A DNA stretch of 64,000 nucleotides from Candidatus Thiodiazotropha sp. (ex Epidulcina cf. delphinae) (GTDB taxonomy: Bacteria; Pseudomonadota; Gammaproteobacteria; Chromatiales; Chromatiaceae). Below the pieces are notes generated by a model that saw nothing but the letters and a program-made list of their open reading frames with translations, was not told where the DNA came from and searched no databases. Position numbers and translations under genes: made by a program. Positions 34,767 to 43,227 of this stretch are shown here, piece after piece (the first letter of the stretch is position 1; every line of letters begins with the position of its first letter). Location: assembly GCA_025656455.1 (NCBI GenBank), contig JAHXHS010000002.1, positions 1-64,000 on the forward strand, written 5' to 3'.

Positions 34767-36500
34767 ATGTCAAAGATTGCACATCTCCCTCAAGATCAAA
34801 GACTTGCACTCATTGTCGAGGATGAGGTCACAAACCGTTTGATTCTCAAGGGATTGCTGAAAAAACATGGCTACCAAGTCATCGATGCGGAAAACGGCGC
34901 CGATGCCGTCAAACAGTTTGAGGCGCGCAGCCCCGACATCATTTTCATGGATGTGATGATGCCTGTCATGGATGGCTACGAAGCGGCGACACGCATCAAA
35001 CAGTTGGCCGGCAGCCATTTCGTGCCGATAATTTTTTTGACCGCAATGTCTGATGAACAGGCGCTGGCGCGATGCGTCGAGGTAGGAGGGGACGATTTTC
35101 TCTCAAAGCCATACAGCTTCACGGTGCTCTCGGCAAAGGTAAAAGCGATGGAGCGTATCCGCACCCTGCATCAGGATACCCGCCTGCTCTACAACCGCAT
35201 GCAGCGGGATGAGGAGATTGCGGAACAGGTCTTCAGCGGCGCGGTGGTCGCCGGAAACGTCGCCCTCGAGCATATTCACAGCCTGCTCAGGCCGGCCAAC
35301 GTTTTCAGCGGCGACTTAATGCTGACCGCTTTCGCACCGTCTCATGATCTGCATGTGCTGCTGGGGGACTTCACCGGTCACGGTCTGGCGGCGGCCTTGG
35401 GCGCCCTGCCCACCTCGGAGGTCTTCCGCTCCATGACGGCCAAAGGTTTCGCTCCGCAGCAGATCCTCTATGCCATCAACAACAAGCTGCACGGTCTCTT
35501 GCCAACCGGCATGTTCCTGGCCGCACAATTCGTCAAGGTCGATTACCATCTCGATCATATTATGATCATCAATTGCGGCATGCCCGACTGCTATCTCATC
35601 GAAAACGACAGCAGGCGCATCAAAGAACGCATCAGTTCCCAATCCCTGCCGCTCGGCATTGCCCCCGACATCAATTTCAAGGATGAATTTCACCATCTGC
35701 GCATCGAAGAGGGGGATCGGGTGATCCTCGCCACTGACGGGGTCACCGAGGCGCGCAATGGGGAGGGCGAGTATTTTGGTCAGCAGCGGTTCATCCAGGT
35801 CATCGGTAGCAGCGCCTCTCACCCCTACATCCTCGACAGACTTGCCCTGGATCTCGAATCCTTCTGTCAGAATGCGCCGCAAGATGACGATATCAGCGTG
35901 GTCGAGGTACCGCTGATCCGTGAGTTGTTACCAGGATGGGAGACCACCACAGGTCATCTCGAAACCGGCAAGGATCTACCGGAAACCCTGTTGATGCAGA
36001 GTCATCCCGACTGCATCGAGTTCCAACTCATCCTGCATGGCTCCCAATTGCGACAAGCCGACCCGGTGCCGATCCTGATCAACTATATCCAGGAAACCGC
36101 TGGGCTCCATGAACACCGACGCCCGCTATTCACTATCCTTACCGAACTCTATATCAACGCCCTGGATCATGGCGTGCTGCGTCTGGATTCCGCTATCAAA
36201 CAGGGTGAGGATGGCTTCACCAACTATTTTCAACAGCGAGAACAACGCCTCCATGCCTTAACCGAGGGCCGGATTCGGGTCGGTTTGAGAATCCATCAGC
36301 TGATTGATGGGGGCTATATCCTGATATCGATCGAAGACAGCGGCAGCGGATTCGACTTCAAGGCCCTGAAGCAGGCTGAGGTGAATGAAGCGATCTATAG
36401 CGGCCGGGGCCTGATGTTAGTGGAATCGCTCTGTAAACAGCTTCACTTTTACGAGCCGGGCAACAAGGCCGAGGTGATTTACGTTTGGAAGAATCACTAA
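34767..36500 (+). CDS. Fused response regulator, PP2C/SpoIIE phosphatase and anti-sigma-type kinase domain
   Basis: 577 residues in three parts: REC domain (about 10-130; Asp62 in FMDVMMPVMDG, with LSKPYS), a PP2C/SpoIIE phosphatase (about 185-395; GDFTGHGLAAALGALP, TDGVTEARN), and a C-terminal HATPase domain (about 430-575; LYINALDHGVL and GRGLMLVESL) of the anti-sigma-factor/serine kinase type. Same arrangement as Shewanella CrsR and Pseudomonas HsbR, which partner-switch with an anti-sigma-factor antagonist. No antagonist or sigma gene lies adjacent, so the partner must be elsewhere. Confidence 0.88.
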   Translation: MSKIAHLPQDQRLALIVEDEVTNRLILKGLLKKHGYQVIDAENGADAVKQFEARSPDIIFMDVMMPVMDGYEAATRIKQLAGSHFVPIIFLTAMSDEQALARCVEVGGDDFLSKPYSFTVLSAKVKAMERIRTLHQDTRLLYNRMQRDEEIAEQVFSGAVVAGNVALEHIHSLLRPANVFSGDLMLTAFAPSHDLHVLLGDFTGHGLAAALGALPTSEVFRSMTAKGFAPQQILYAINNKLHGLLPTGMFLAAQFVKVDYHLDHIMIINCGMPDCYLIENDSRRIKERISSQSLPLGIAPDINFKDEFHHLRIEEGDRVILATDGVTEARNGEGEYFGQQRFIQVIGSSASHPYILDRLALDLESFCQNAPQDDDISVVEVPLIRELLPGWETTTGHLETGKDLPETLLMQSHPDCIEFQLILHGSQLRQADPVPILINYIQETAGLHEHRRPLFTILTELYINALDHGVLRLDSAIKQGEDGFTNYFQQREQRLHALTEGRIRVGLRIHQLIDGGYILISIEDSGSGFDFKALKQAEVNEAIYSGRGLMLVESLCKQLHFYEPGNKAEVIYVWKNH

Positions 36501-36608
36501 CCGCCTGGGAAATGCAAATGAAATTCGAGTGTGATGGAATACACTTTCAGTAAACATTGAAAAGCCTCATACTGTCGTAGACGTGAATACCATCACTCCG
36601 ATCATGAT

Positions 36609-37802
36609 ATGGCAAAGACACTCATAATCGACCCCGCCGACGAGACGCGCACCCCCTTTCTCAGGGGTATCCTGACCCGCTCCCTGACCGATGCCGGACT
36701 CTCTTTTGAAACGGGCTATCGGCTCTCTTCCGAAATACGGCAGAAGATCAGCGGAAAGGAGGAGATCACCACCCAGGAGTTGCGCCGTCTGGTGTTGCAC
36801 GAGCTGCAGCAGTTGGATGAGAAAGAGGTGATCGAAAATTACGAGAGCGTCAGCCCGTCATCGACCCATATCATCGTGCGTGACCGCAAGGGTGCGACGC
36901 TCCCATTTTCCATCACCGAACACCGACGCATGCTTGAATCCACCGGTCTCAGCTCGGACATGGCAGCTTATATTTCACAGAATGTATACCTTGAATTGGC
37001 AGAATCCCATCAGGAGGAGATAGACAGCAACGCCATCGGCAGATTGACTTATGAGAAGCTCAGGCAGCACTACGGGAAGGAGGCCGCGAAACGCTATCTG
37101 GTCTGGATCGACTATAAACACAGCCAGCGGCCGCTGATCCTGTTGATCGGGGGCACCACCGGCTGCGGCAAGAGCACCATCGCCACGGAGGTGGCTCACC
37201 GTCTGAATATCATTCGAACCCAATCCACCGACATGCTGCGTGAAGTGATGCGCATGATGGTGCCGGAGCGACTGATACCGGAACTGCACACCTCTTCTTT
37301 TAATGCCTGGCGCAAAATTCCTGGTTCGAGCGATACCAAAGAGACGCCGGAAGAGATGATGATCCACGGCTATATCCATCAGTCCGAATTGGTTTCAGTT
37401 CCCTGCGAAGCGGTCGTGCAGCGCGCCTTGAGTGAACAGGTCTCGCTAATCCTGGAAGGCGTCCACATCTCGCCTGCCCTGGTCAATCGCTTTCGGGAGA
37501 CGGAGAATGCCGTCATCGTGCCCATCATGCTGGCGGTGCTCAAACCGGACAGACTCAAGCATCACTTAAAGGGCCGTGGCATCTCGGCGCCTGAGCGAAA
37601 CGCTCACAGCGACTACCTTTCCAATTTCGAGTCGATCTGGATACTTCAATCTCATCTCCTGTCGGAGGCCGACAACAACGCCATTCCCATCATCGCCAAT
37701 GATGAAAAGGACAAGACCACGGACCGAGTCATGCGCTCGATCATAGAGGTATTGGGAAAGGATTTTCATGCTACGGTGGAAAATGTGTTCGGTATTGACT
37801 GA
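36609..37802 (+). CDS. 2-phosphoglycerate kinase with ATP-cone domain
   Basis: 397 residues. Residues 1-80 look like a first, degenerate ATP-cone (FLRGILTRSLTDAGLSFE), residues 88-180 a second, fuller ATP-cone (VRDRKGATLPFSITEHRRML), then a P-loop kinase domain: LILLIGGTTGCGKSTIATEV (P-loop 181-191), QSTDMLREVMRMMV, and ISPALVNRFRETENAVIVP. Family kinases make 2,3-bisphosphoglycerate from 2-phosphoglycerate; in methanogens this leads to cyclic 2,3-diphosphoglycerate. The role in this bacterium is not established. Next gene is an ApgM-like mutase, then ppk1. Confidence 0.85.
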   Translation: MAKTLIIDPADETRTPFLRGILTRSLTDAGLSFETGYRLSSEIRQKISGKEEITTQELRRLVLHELQQLDEKEVIENYESVSPSSTHIIVRDRKGATLPFSITEHRRMLESTGLSSDMAAYISQNVYLELAESHQEEIDSNAIGRLTYEKLRQHYGKEAAKRYLVWIDYKHSQRPLILLIGGTTGCGKSTIATEVAHRLNIIRTQSTDMLREVMRMMVPERLIPELHTSSFNAWRKIPGSSDTKETPEEMMIHGYIHQSELVSVPCEAVVQRALSEQVSLILEGVHISPALVNRFRETENAVIVPIMLAVLKPDRLKHHLKGRGISAPERNAHSDYLSNFESIWILQSHLLSEADNNAIPIIANDEKDKTTDRVMRSIIEVLGKDFHATVENVFGID

Positions 37803-37838
37803 CAACCGGGTCTGGTTCTTTTTGTAGCTCTTCCCCTG

Positions 37839-37917
37839 ATCGAGTGGGCAACAGAAAGGCCGCAAATGAACGCCAATGACCGGAATAGCCGTATTTGGTT
37901 TTTCCCACCCACTCGAT
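37839..37917. repeat. Inverted repeat between the kinase and mutase genes
   Basis: ATCGAGTGGG (37839-37848) and CCCACTCGAT (37908-37917) are perfect 10-base inverted copies, and GGTTCTT (37814-37820) with AAGAACC (near 37926) extends the pairing. In RNA this would be a long hairpin between the two genes, possibly a processing site or attenuator. Confidence 0.35.
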
Positions 37918-37975
37918 GCGGCGAAGAACCCTTTTTATTAACCCGTCTAATAAACATAGCAGGAGTACTTAAGCC

Positions 37976-39250
37976 GTGCTGACCACACACAAAGGGCTGA
38001 TGATCATACTGGACGGCCTGGGAGACCGGGGGATTCCCGCTTTCGGCGGCAAGACCCCGTTGGAAGTTGCCGAGATTCCGAATATGGACAGTCTCGCAAG
38101 CGCAGGGCAATGCGGTTTAGTCGACCCGCTCTTTCCCGGCATGCCTGTCGGCACGCATACCGGAACCTGCCTGTTGCTGGGACTCTCGAAACAACAAGCC
38201 ATGCTGCTTGCGCGGGGGCCTGTGGAAGCCTCTGGCGTTGGTCTGAATAATGACAACAAAGCGCTGTTTTTTCGCTGTAACTTCGCCACTCTCGAAAAAA
38301 ACGACAAGGGATTTCACATCCTCGATCGTAGAGCAGGCCGGATCAACCTGGGAACCGACACCCTGGCAGCCGAGATCGGCAACCTTGACCTGGGTGGGGG
38401 TATCACGGCCAGCCTGCATCCGGCGACTCAGCATCGGGTGGTCCTGCAACTTAACGGTGAAGGACTGTCTCATGACATCAGTAACACAGACCCTGGCAAT
38501 CACTACCGAAGCAAAGGGGTGCTGAACTGTCATGCACATAACCCGCAGGACAGTTCAGCCGTCAGAACCTCCGAGGTTGTCAACCGTCTGATGGATAAGA
38601 TCCATGACAAGCTACGCCATCACCCCCTGAACCTCGAAAGAATCGAAAAAGGCCTCCCCCCCGCCAACGGCATTATCTGCCGAAGTCCCGGCAGACTGCC
38701 GAAACTGAAGCCCTTGCTGAAAAACCTCAAGCTCAAAACGGCCGTGATTTCAGGTGAGCGAACCGTTCTAGGGCTGGGGAAACTACTGGGCTACACCCTT
38801 TTCAAGAATGCCCGTTTCACCGCCATGCAGAATACCGACCTGAACTGCAAGGTTAAGACAGCGATCCAGGCGCTGGCTGACCATGACATGGTCTATCTTC
38901 ACATCAAGGCAACGGATATCTACTCCCACGACAGGGATCCGGTAGGAAAACGAGGGATGCTGGCTAAGATCGATGATGCCATCGCACCGCTGATCAGCGA
39001 CGCTCTAGTCATCGCAATTACCGCCGACCACTCCACCGATACCAATACAGGCCGGCACACAGGAGACCCGATTCCCAGCCTGATCTACAGTCCGCTCGGC
39101 AGAACGGATAGATGCCAGGATTTTTCCGAGTCGGCATGCGCAACGGGCGGCCTGGGCCGCATCAACAGCAGCGGTTTCCTCTTGACCATGCTGGATCAGA
39201 TGAACCAACTGGAAACCTTTCGGCCTAAAGACAGTGCCTTTCTCTTCTGA
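37976..39250 (+). CDS. ApgM-like phosphoglycerate mutase (alkaline-phosphatase superfamily)
   Basis: 424 residues from GTG 37976, preceded by AGGAG at 37961-37965. The metal-binding start GLMIILDGLGDRGIPAFGGK and the ADHSTDTNTGRH segment are of the archaeal-type, cofactor-independent phosphoglycerate mutase family. In the position of the nucleophilic Ser of that family the sequence reads VGTHTGTCLLLGL, so the phosphorylatable residue is probably a Thr or the enzyme has changed chemistry. Neighbour genes act on phosphoglycerate and polyphosphate, so it may act on 2,3-bisphosphoglycerate or a related phosphomonoester. Confidence 0.8.
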   Translation: MLTTHKGLMIILDGLGDRGIPAFGGKTPLEVAEIPNMDSLASAGQCGLVDPLFPGMPVGTHTGTCLLLGLSKQQAMLLARGPVEASGVGLNNDNKALFFRCNFATLEKNDKGFHILDRRAGRINLGTDTLAAEIGNLDLGGGITASLHPATQHRVVLQLNGEGLSHDISNTDPGNHYRSKGVLNCHAHNPQDSSAVRTSEVVNRLMDKIHDKLRHHPLNLERIEKGLPPANGIICRSPGRLPKLKPLLKNLKLKTAVISGERTVLGLGKLLGYTLFKNARFTAMQNTDLNCKVKTAIQALADHDMVYLHIKATDIYSHDRDPVGKRGMLAKIDDAIAPLISDALVIAITADHSTDTNTGRHTGDPIPSLIYSPLGRTDRCQDFSESACATGGLGRINSSGFLLTMLDQMNQLETFRPKDSAFLF

Positions 39251-39322
39251 CACCCGATCCAATGTTGGGCCTATAATTAGAAATACCGTTGATAAGTCCA
39301 CCCCAGATTCGATATCGATGCC

Positions 39323-41560
39323 ATGTCACAGCCTGAACAACTACTACCGAACAACGAAGCCCCGGCCGATGATCGTCACCACTTGTCTGCCGGGTTCGAC
39401 CTGGATGACCCGAACCTCTACCTGAACCGGGAGCTCACCTGGCTCTCATTCAACCGCCGGGTCCTCAATGAGGCGGAACAGGAGAAAAACCCCTTGCTGG
39501 AAAGGGTCAAGTTTCTCGCCATTGTCAGCAATAACCTCGATGAGTTTTTCATGAAGCGCATCGGCGGTCTGAAGCAGCAAGTCGCCGCCGGCCTTACCTC
39601 ACCCACCGTTGATGGCAGAACACCCACCCAACAGCTTTCCGAATGCCATCAGGTCACCCGCGACATGCAGCAGGTGCAGCAACGCATCTATAACGACCTG
39701 CTGGAGCGACTGGCTGAATCCGATATTCTCATCACCGAATTTCAGGCATTGGAGATGTCTCAGCAACAACAGCTGCGTGACCATTTCCAGCTGAATATCT
39801 TCCCCATGCTGACTCCCCTGGCAATGGACCCCAGCCATCCCTTCCCCTTCATCTCCAACCAGACCCTCAACCTGCTGGTCACACTACGGTTTCCCGGTGG
39901 ACACGACCTACACATGGCGAGGGTTAAAGTGCCTGTCAGCAAGGAGGTTTCACCACGCTTGATCCAGGTGGGCGACAGCTACACCTATGTCACCCTCGAC
40001 GACTTGATCGCCAACAATCTCGATATGCTGTTTCCGGGGATGGAGATCGAATCCTGCGAGCTGTTCCGAGTCACCCGCAACGCCAATGTGGAGCTCGACC
40101 AGGAATCGGCCAGCGACCTGTTGGAGACCATCGAGACCGAACTGCGAGAGCGCCATTTCGCGCCGATCGTCCGCCTGGAGGTTTCCAAGGGCATGAACCC
40201 CACCCATCGCGGCATGCTGGCTGCCGAACTGGGCCTCAACGAAGAGCGGGACGTGTTCGAGATCGACTGCATGATGGCCCTGCGCGACCTGTTTGAACTG
40301 GCCATGCTGAATATCCCTGAGCTGCGCGACCCCCCCCACCATCCCGTCGATCACCCGCAACTGGCCCATGATCGGCGAAACATCTTCCATATCATCCGCG
40401 ACCAGGGTTCGCTGTTATTGCAACACCCTTACGAGTCCTTCAATACCACTGTCGAGCGTTTCCTGCGCACCGCGGCTGAAGACCCAAAGGTGCTGGCTAT
40501 CAAGATGACCCTCTATCGCACATCCGCCGACGGCAATGTGCTTGACTCGTTGACCAAGGCCGCCCGCAACGGCAAACAGGTCGCCGTGCTGGTGGAGCTC
40601 AAGGCCCGTTTCGATGAGGCGGCGAACATCCGCTGGGCGAGACGCCTGGAGCAGGCCGGCATTCATGTCACCTATGGTGTCATCGGGTTGAAGACCCATA
40701 GCAAACTCATCATGGTGGTGCGTAAAGACTACTCGCAACTGCGCCGCTACTACCATGTCGGCACCGGCAATTATCATGCGGGCACCGCCCGGCTCTATAC
40801 CGATCTGGGACTGCTCGGCTGTGATGAGGAGATCGGCAAGGATTTGACCGAACTGTTCAACTACCTGACCGGCTATTCACCGCCGCCCAGTTATCGCAAG
40901 ATCCTCGCGGCCCCGTATACCCTGAAGCAGGCCCTGCTGAACAAGATCGAGCGTGAGATCAGGATTCATACCCAAGGCAAGCCCGCCCATATCCAGATGA
41001 AGATGAACGCCTTGGAGGATCACGACATCGTCAAGGCCCTCTACAAAGCCACCCAGGCCGGGGTCAAGGTGGAGCTGATCGTACGCGATACCTGTCGCTT
41101 CCGACCGGGTATCCCCGGACTGAGCGAAAGCGGCAGCGTGGTCAGCGTTGTCGGACGTTTCCTCGAACATGCACGCATCACCTATTTTCTTAACGGCGGC
41201 GATGAGGAGTATTTCATCGGCTCGGCCGATTTTATGCAGCGCAATCTCATGATGCGGGTGGAAGTGCTGGCCCCCGTGGAATCGCCGGCCTTGCGCCAGG
41301 AGCTGCGATTGATTCTCGATGTTCAACTCGGCGACAAACATAACACCTGGGATATGCGTTCCGACGGCACCTATCTGCGGCGAACCCCCGCCGAAGACGA
41401 TAAATCCCTCAACTGTCAAGAGACCCTCGTCGGCGTCGTGGAGCGACGTCTGGAAGCAGCGAAGAAACACCGGGAGAAACGCATGCGGGAAAAACTGATG
41501 TATCACTTCAAGCACCGTCTCAAGAACAATCACCAGAATGGCAGCGCAGATGCCGGATGA
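39323..41560 (+). CDS. ppk1: Polyphosphate kinase 1
   Basis: Reversibly polymerises ATP gamma-phosphate into polyphosphate; 745 residues, four-domain family. The N-terminal start DPNLYLNRELTWLSFNRRVL and the two catalytic histidine regions HSKLIMVVRKDYSQLRRYYH and HARITYFLNGGDEEYFIGSA are evident; the autophosphorylated His lies in the first. Encoded after the mutase gene with 72 bases between; no phosphate-specific transporter or ppx is adjacent. It is followed by the dispersed GTGCGGC palindrome. Confidence 0.97.
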   Translation: MSQPEQLLPNNEAPADDRHHLSAGFDLDDPNLYLNRELTWLSFNRRVLNEAEQEKNPLLERVKFLAIVSNNLDEFFMKRIGGLKQQVAAGLTSPTVDGRTPTQQLSECHQVTRDMQQVQQRIYNDLLERLAESDILITEFQALEMSQQQQLRDHFQLNIFPMLTPLAMDPSHPFPFISNQTLNLLVTLRFPGGHDLHMARVKVPVSKEVSPRLIQVGDSYTYVTLDDLIANNLDMLFPGMEIESCELFRVTRNANVELDQESASDLLETIETELRERHFAPIVRLEVSKGMNPTHRGMLAAELGLNEERDVFEIDCMMALRDLFELAMLNIPELRDPPHHPVDHPQLAHDRRNIFHIIRDQGSLLLQHPYESFNTTVERFLRTAAEDPKVLAIKMTLYRTSADGNVLDSLTKAARNGKQVAVLVELKARFDEAANIRWARRLEQAGIHVTYGVIGLKTHSKLIMVVRKDYSQLRRYYHVGTGNYHAGTARLYTDLGLLGCDEEIGKDLTELFNYLTGYSPPPSYRKILAAPYTLKQALLNKIEREIRIHTQGKPAHIQMKMNALEDHDIVKALYKATQAGVKVELIVRDTCRFRPGIPGLSESGSVVSVVGRFLEHARITYFLNGGDEEYFIGSADFMQRNLMMRVEVLAPVESPALRQELRLILDVQLGDKHNTWDMRSDGTYLRRTPAEDDKSLNCQETLVGVVERRLEAAKKHREKRMREKLMYHFKHRLKNNHQNGSADAG

Positions 41561-41623
41561 GCCTGAGAAGAGACGGAAGCAGTACTTAATCCACGCTTTT
41601 CCCCTGGGCATGGGATTCAAGGC

Positions 41624-41646
41624 GTAGGGTGCGGCCCTGCCGCACC
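41624..41646. repeat. GTGCGGC palindrome after ppk1
   Basis: GTAGGGTGCGGCCCTGCCGCACC, again the element of 3186 and 22.65 kb. It folds on itself and lies between two convergent genes, so it may double as a terminator. Confidence 0.55.
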
Positions 41647-41716
41647 GTGCCAAACAGGATGGCAGTGTACGGGCGCAAAAAAGTGAAAGCCAGCGAAATC
41701 AATTTCTGCCTACATT

Positions 41717-42301
41717 TTACTGGGTAGCAAGATATAGTGTGATAGCTTCAATTTCACCAGAAGTTAACTGCAATAAACTCCTTTGCATCAATCCAAAACG
41801 ATCTGTGGGACGTGTTCCATCCCGTAATTCCAGCAACGTTTTGTATAGGTATTCACTATTCTGTCCACCGATTACAGGCGCCCCTTGTAAAAATAAATTA
41901 CCCTTAACCTTGCCGCGTACACCATGGCAGAACTCACAGTGTCTATTGATATATAACGACTCTCCTTTCTTGACCAGTGGATTGTTGCTCGGATTTCCAG
42001 CCATCACGGGCTGTGAGGAATAATAATCTATTATTTCCAGCAACAGTTTATCATCCGTAATACTGTTTGCTATATCGATCATTGTGGTATCTGCGCGCTT
42101 ACCAGTTTTAAAAGAGTTTATCTCTTTTAACAAATAGGCCTTTTTCTGCCCAATAAGCTTGGGGATAATGGGATCCGGATTATTGTTATCAGCCGTATGG
42201 CACTCAAAACACAACTCCGCTACCTCATCTTTTGCGAATGACTCAGAAATGGAAATTCCTGTAAAAAAAATGATCAGCAGATTATATGCTATCCTGATCA
42301 C
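41717..42301 (-). CDS. Diheme c-type cytochrome (c4-like)
   Basis: 194 residues with a signal peptide (about 1-23). Two heme sites, CFECH (31-35) and CEFCH (122-126), each start a half of about 90 residues with a similar plan (second half: GESLYINRHCEFCHGVRGKV, GAPVIGGQNSEYLYKTLLEL), which fits cytochrome c4 or a related diheme soluble carrier. Last gene of a four-gene minus-strand set, 20 bases after the helical protein. Codon usage is AT-rich compared with flanking genes. Confidence 0.85.
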   Translation of the reverse strand: MIRIAYNLLIIFFTGISISESFAKDEVAELCFECHTADNNNPDPIIPKLIGQKKAYLLKEINSFKTGKRADTTMIDIANSITDDKLLLEIIDYYSSQPVMAGNPSNNPLVKKGESLYINRHCEFCHGVRGKVKGNLFLQGAPVIGGQNSEYLYKTLLELRDGTRPTDRFGLMQRSLLQLTSGEIEAITLYLATQ

Positions 42302-42321
42302 TGTTTATCCCTGAGAAATAT

Positions 42322-43173
42322 TTACCCCGGTATTTTCAAGCCTGTCATCCTAATGACTCTTATCAGAATTTGCGTGGATTTCTCTAATGTCGAGATAGCG
42401 TTTTCGTAGTCTTTGCTTTTTGCGAATATTTCCGCTTTTTTACGAAGCTGATGTGCTAATTGTTTATCTTCCAAGTAAGCGTTGCCGCCATCAGCACTTT
42501 CGACAAATGTCCTAAGCAGCATGAAGTGCGCATCATTTCTATCGACCTCATATCTATACTCTTCTTTTGGATTGGCAAATGAGAGCGTTCTAACCAACGT
42601 GTCACCCATTTTCAATTCTATAATGTTACCCCTTATCAACGCTAATATTTGTTCCATTTCCTGTATGGCTTTACTGTACATATTTTTGGAAGCATGATCC
42701 TGAGCCTGTTGATTTAGTGTATTTATTTTGTCAAGCATCTCCTTGCTTTCATCTACCCCTTTTTCCTTGGCAACCCTGTGAACGGCCAGTAAAAGCGCAT
42801 CAACACTCTCTTTTGTCTCCTCATAAAGGTGGCGATCGGCATCCACATTGACGTTGCCCTTGTCCATGTTGGCGAACATGGTGGCATCAGACAATGCGTC
42901 TGTTGCTTTTTTAATGAATAAATTAGATTTGTTGATGTCGCCTTTCTCGAATTCAATGACGGCAGACTTATATGCGACTTTGGCTAAGTTATAGTATTGA
43001 ATTGCAACATCATTGCCGCTATTCAATATATTTTTACTAACCGATGATGCGTTGATTAGCTTTGTAATTGTGTCTAGTTTTAATTGATGCTTTGGGTTCT
43101 CATTAGCGACAGAAATGCCGATATTCACAGAAAGCAAAATCACCAAAACCATTTTGACGGTATATGATCGCAT
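42322..43173 (-). CDS. Helical periplasmic protein of unknown function in the cytochrome island
   Basis: 283 residues from ATG 43173, which follows a near-perfect AAGGAGGT; the open frame extends 17 codons further, to 43224. Signal peptide about 1-25. The mature chain is almost all amphipathic helix with lysine- and glutamate-rich repeats (LAKVAYKSAVIEFEKGDINK, IQEMEQILALIRGNIIELKM, YENAISTLEKSTQILIRVIR), resembling TPR-like solenoids but without a clear consensus. No heme motif or other cysteine site. Its place between the triheme cytochromes and the diheme cytochrome suggests a scaffold or assembly role. Confidence 0.7.
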   Translation of the reverse strand: MRSYTVKMVLVILLSVNIGISVANENPKHQLKLDTITKLINASSVSKNILNSGNDVAIQYYNLAKVAYKSAVIEFEKGDINKSNLFIKKATDALSDATMFANMDKGNVNVDADRHLYEETKESVDALLLAVHRVAKEKGVDESKEMLDKINTLNQQAQDHASKNMYSKAIQEMEQILALIRGNIIELKMGDTLVRTLSFANPKEEYRYEVDRNDAHFMLLRTFVESADGGNAYLEDKQLAHQLRKKAEIFAKSKDYENAISTLEKSTQILIRVIRMTGLKIPG

Positions 43174-43227
43174 AACCACCTCCTTACACATCTTGTTACA
43201 AAATATCGTTAGATAATCATTCATCGA

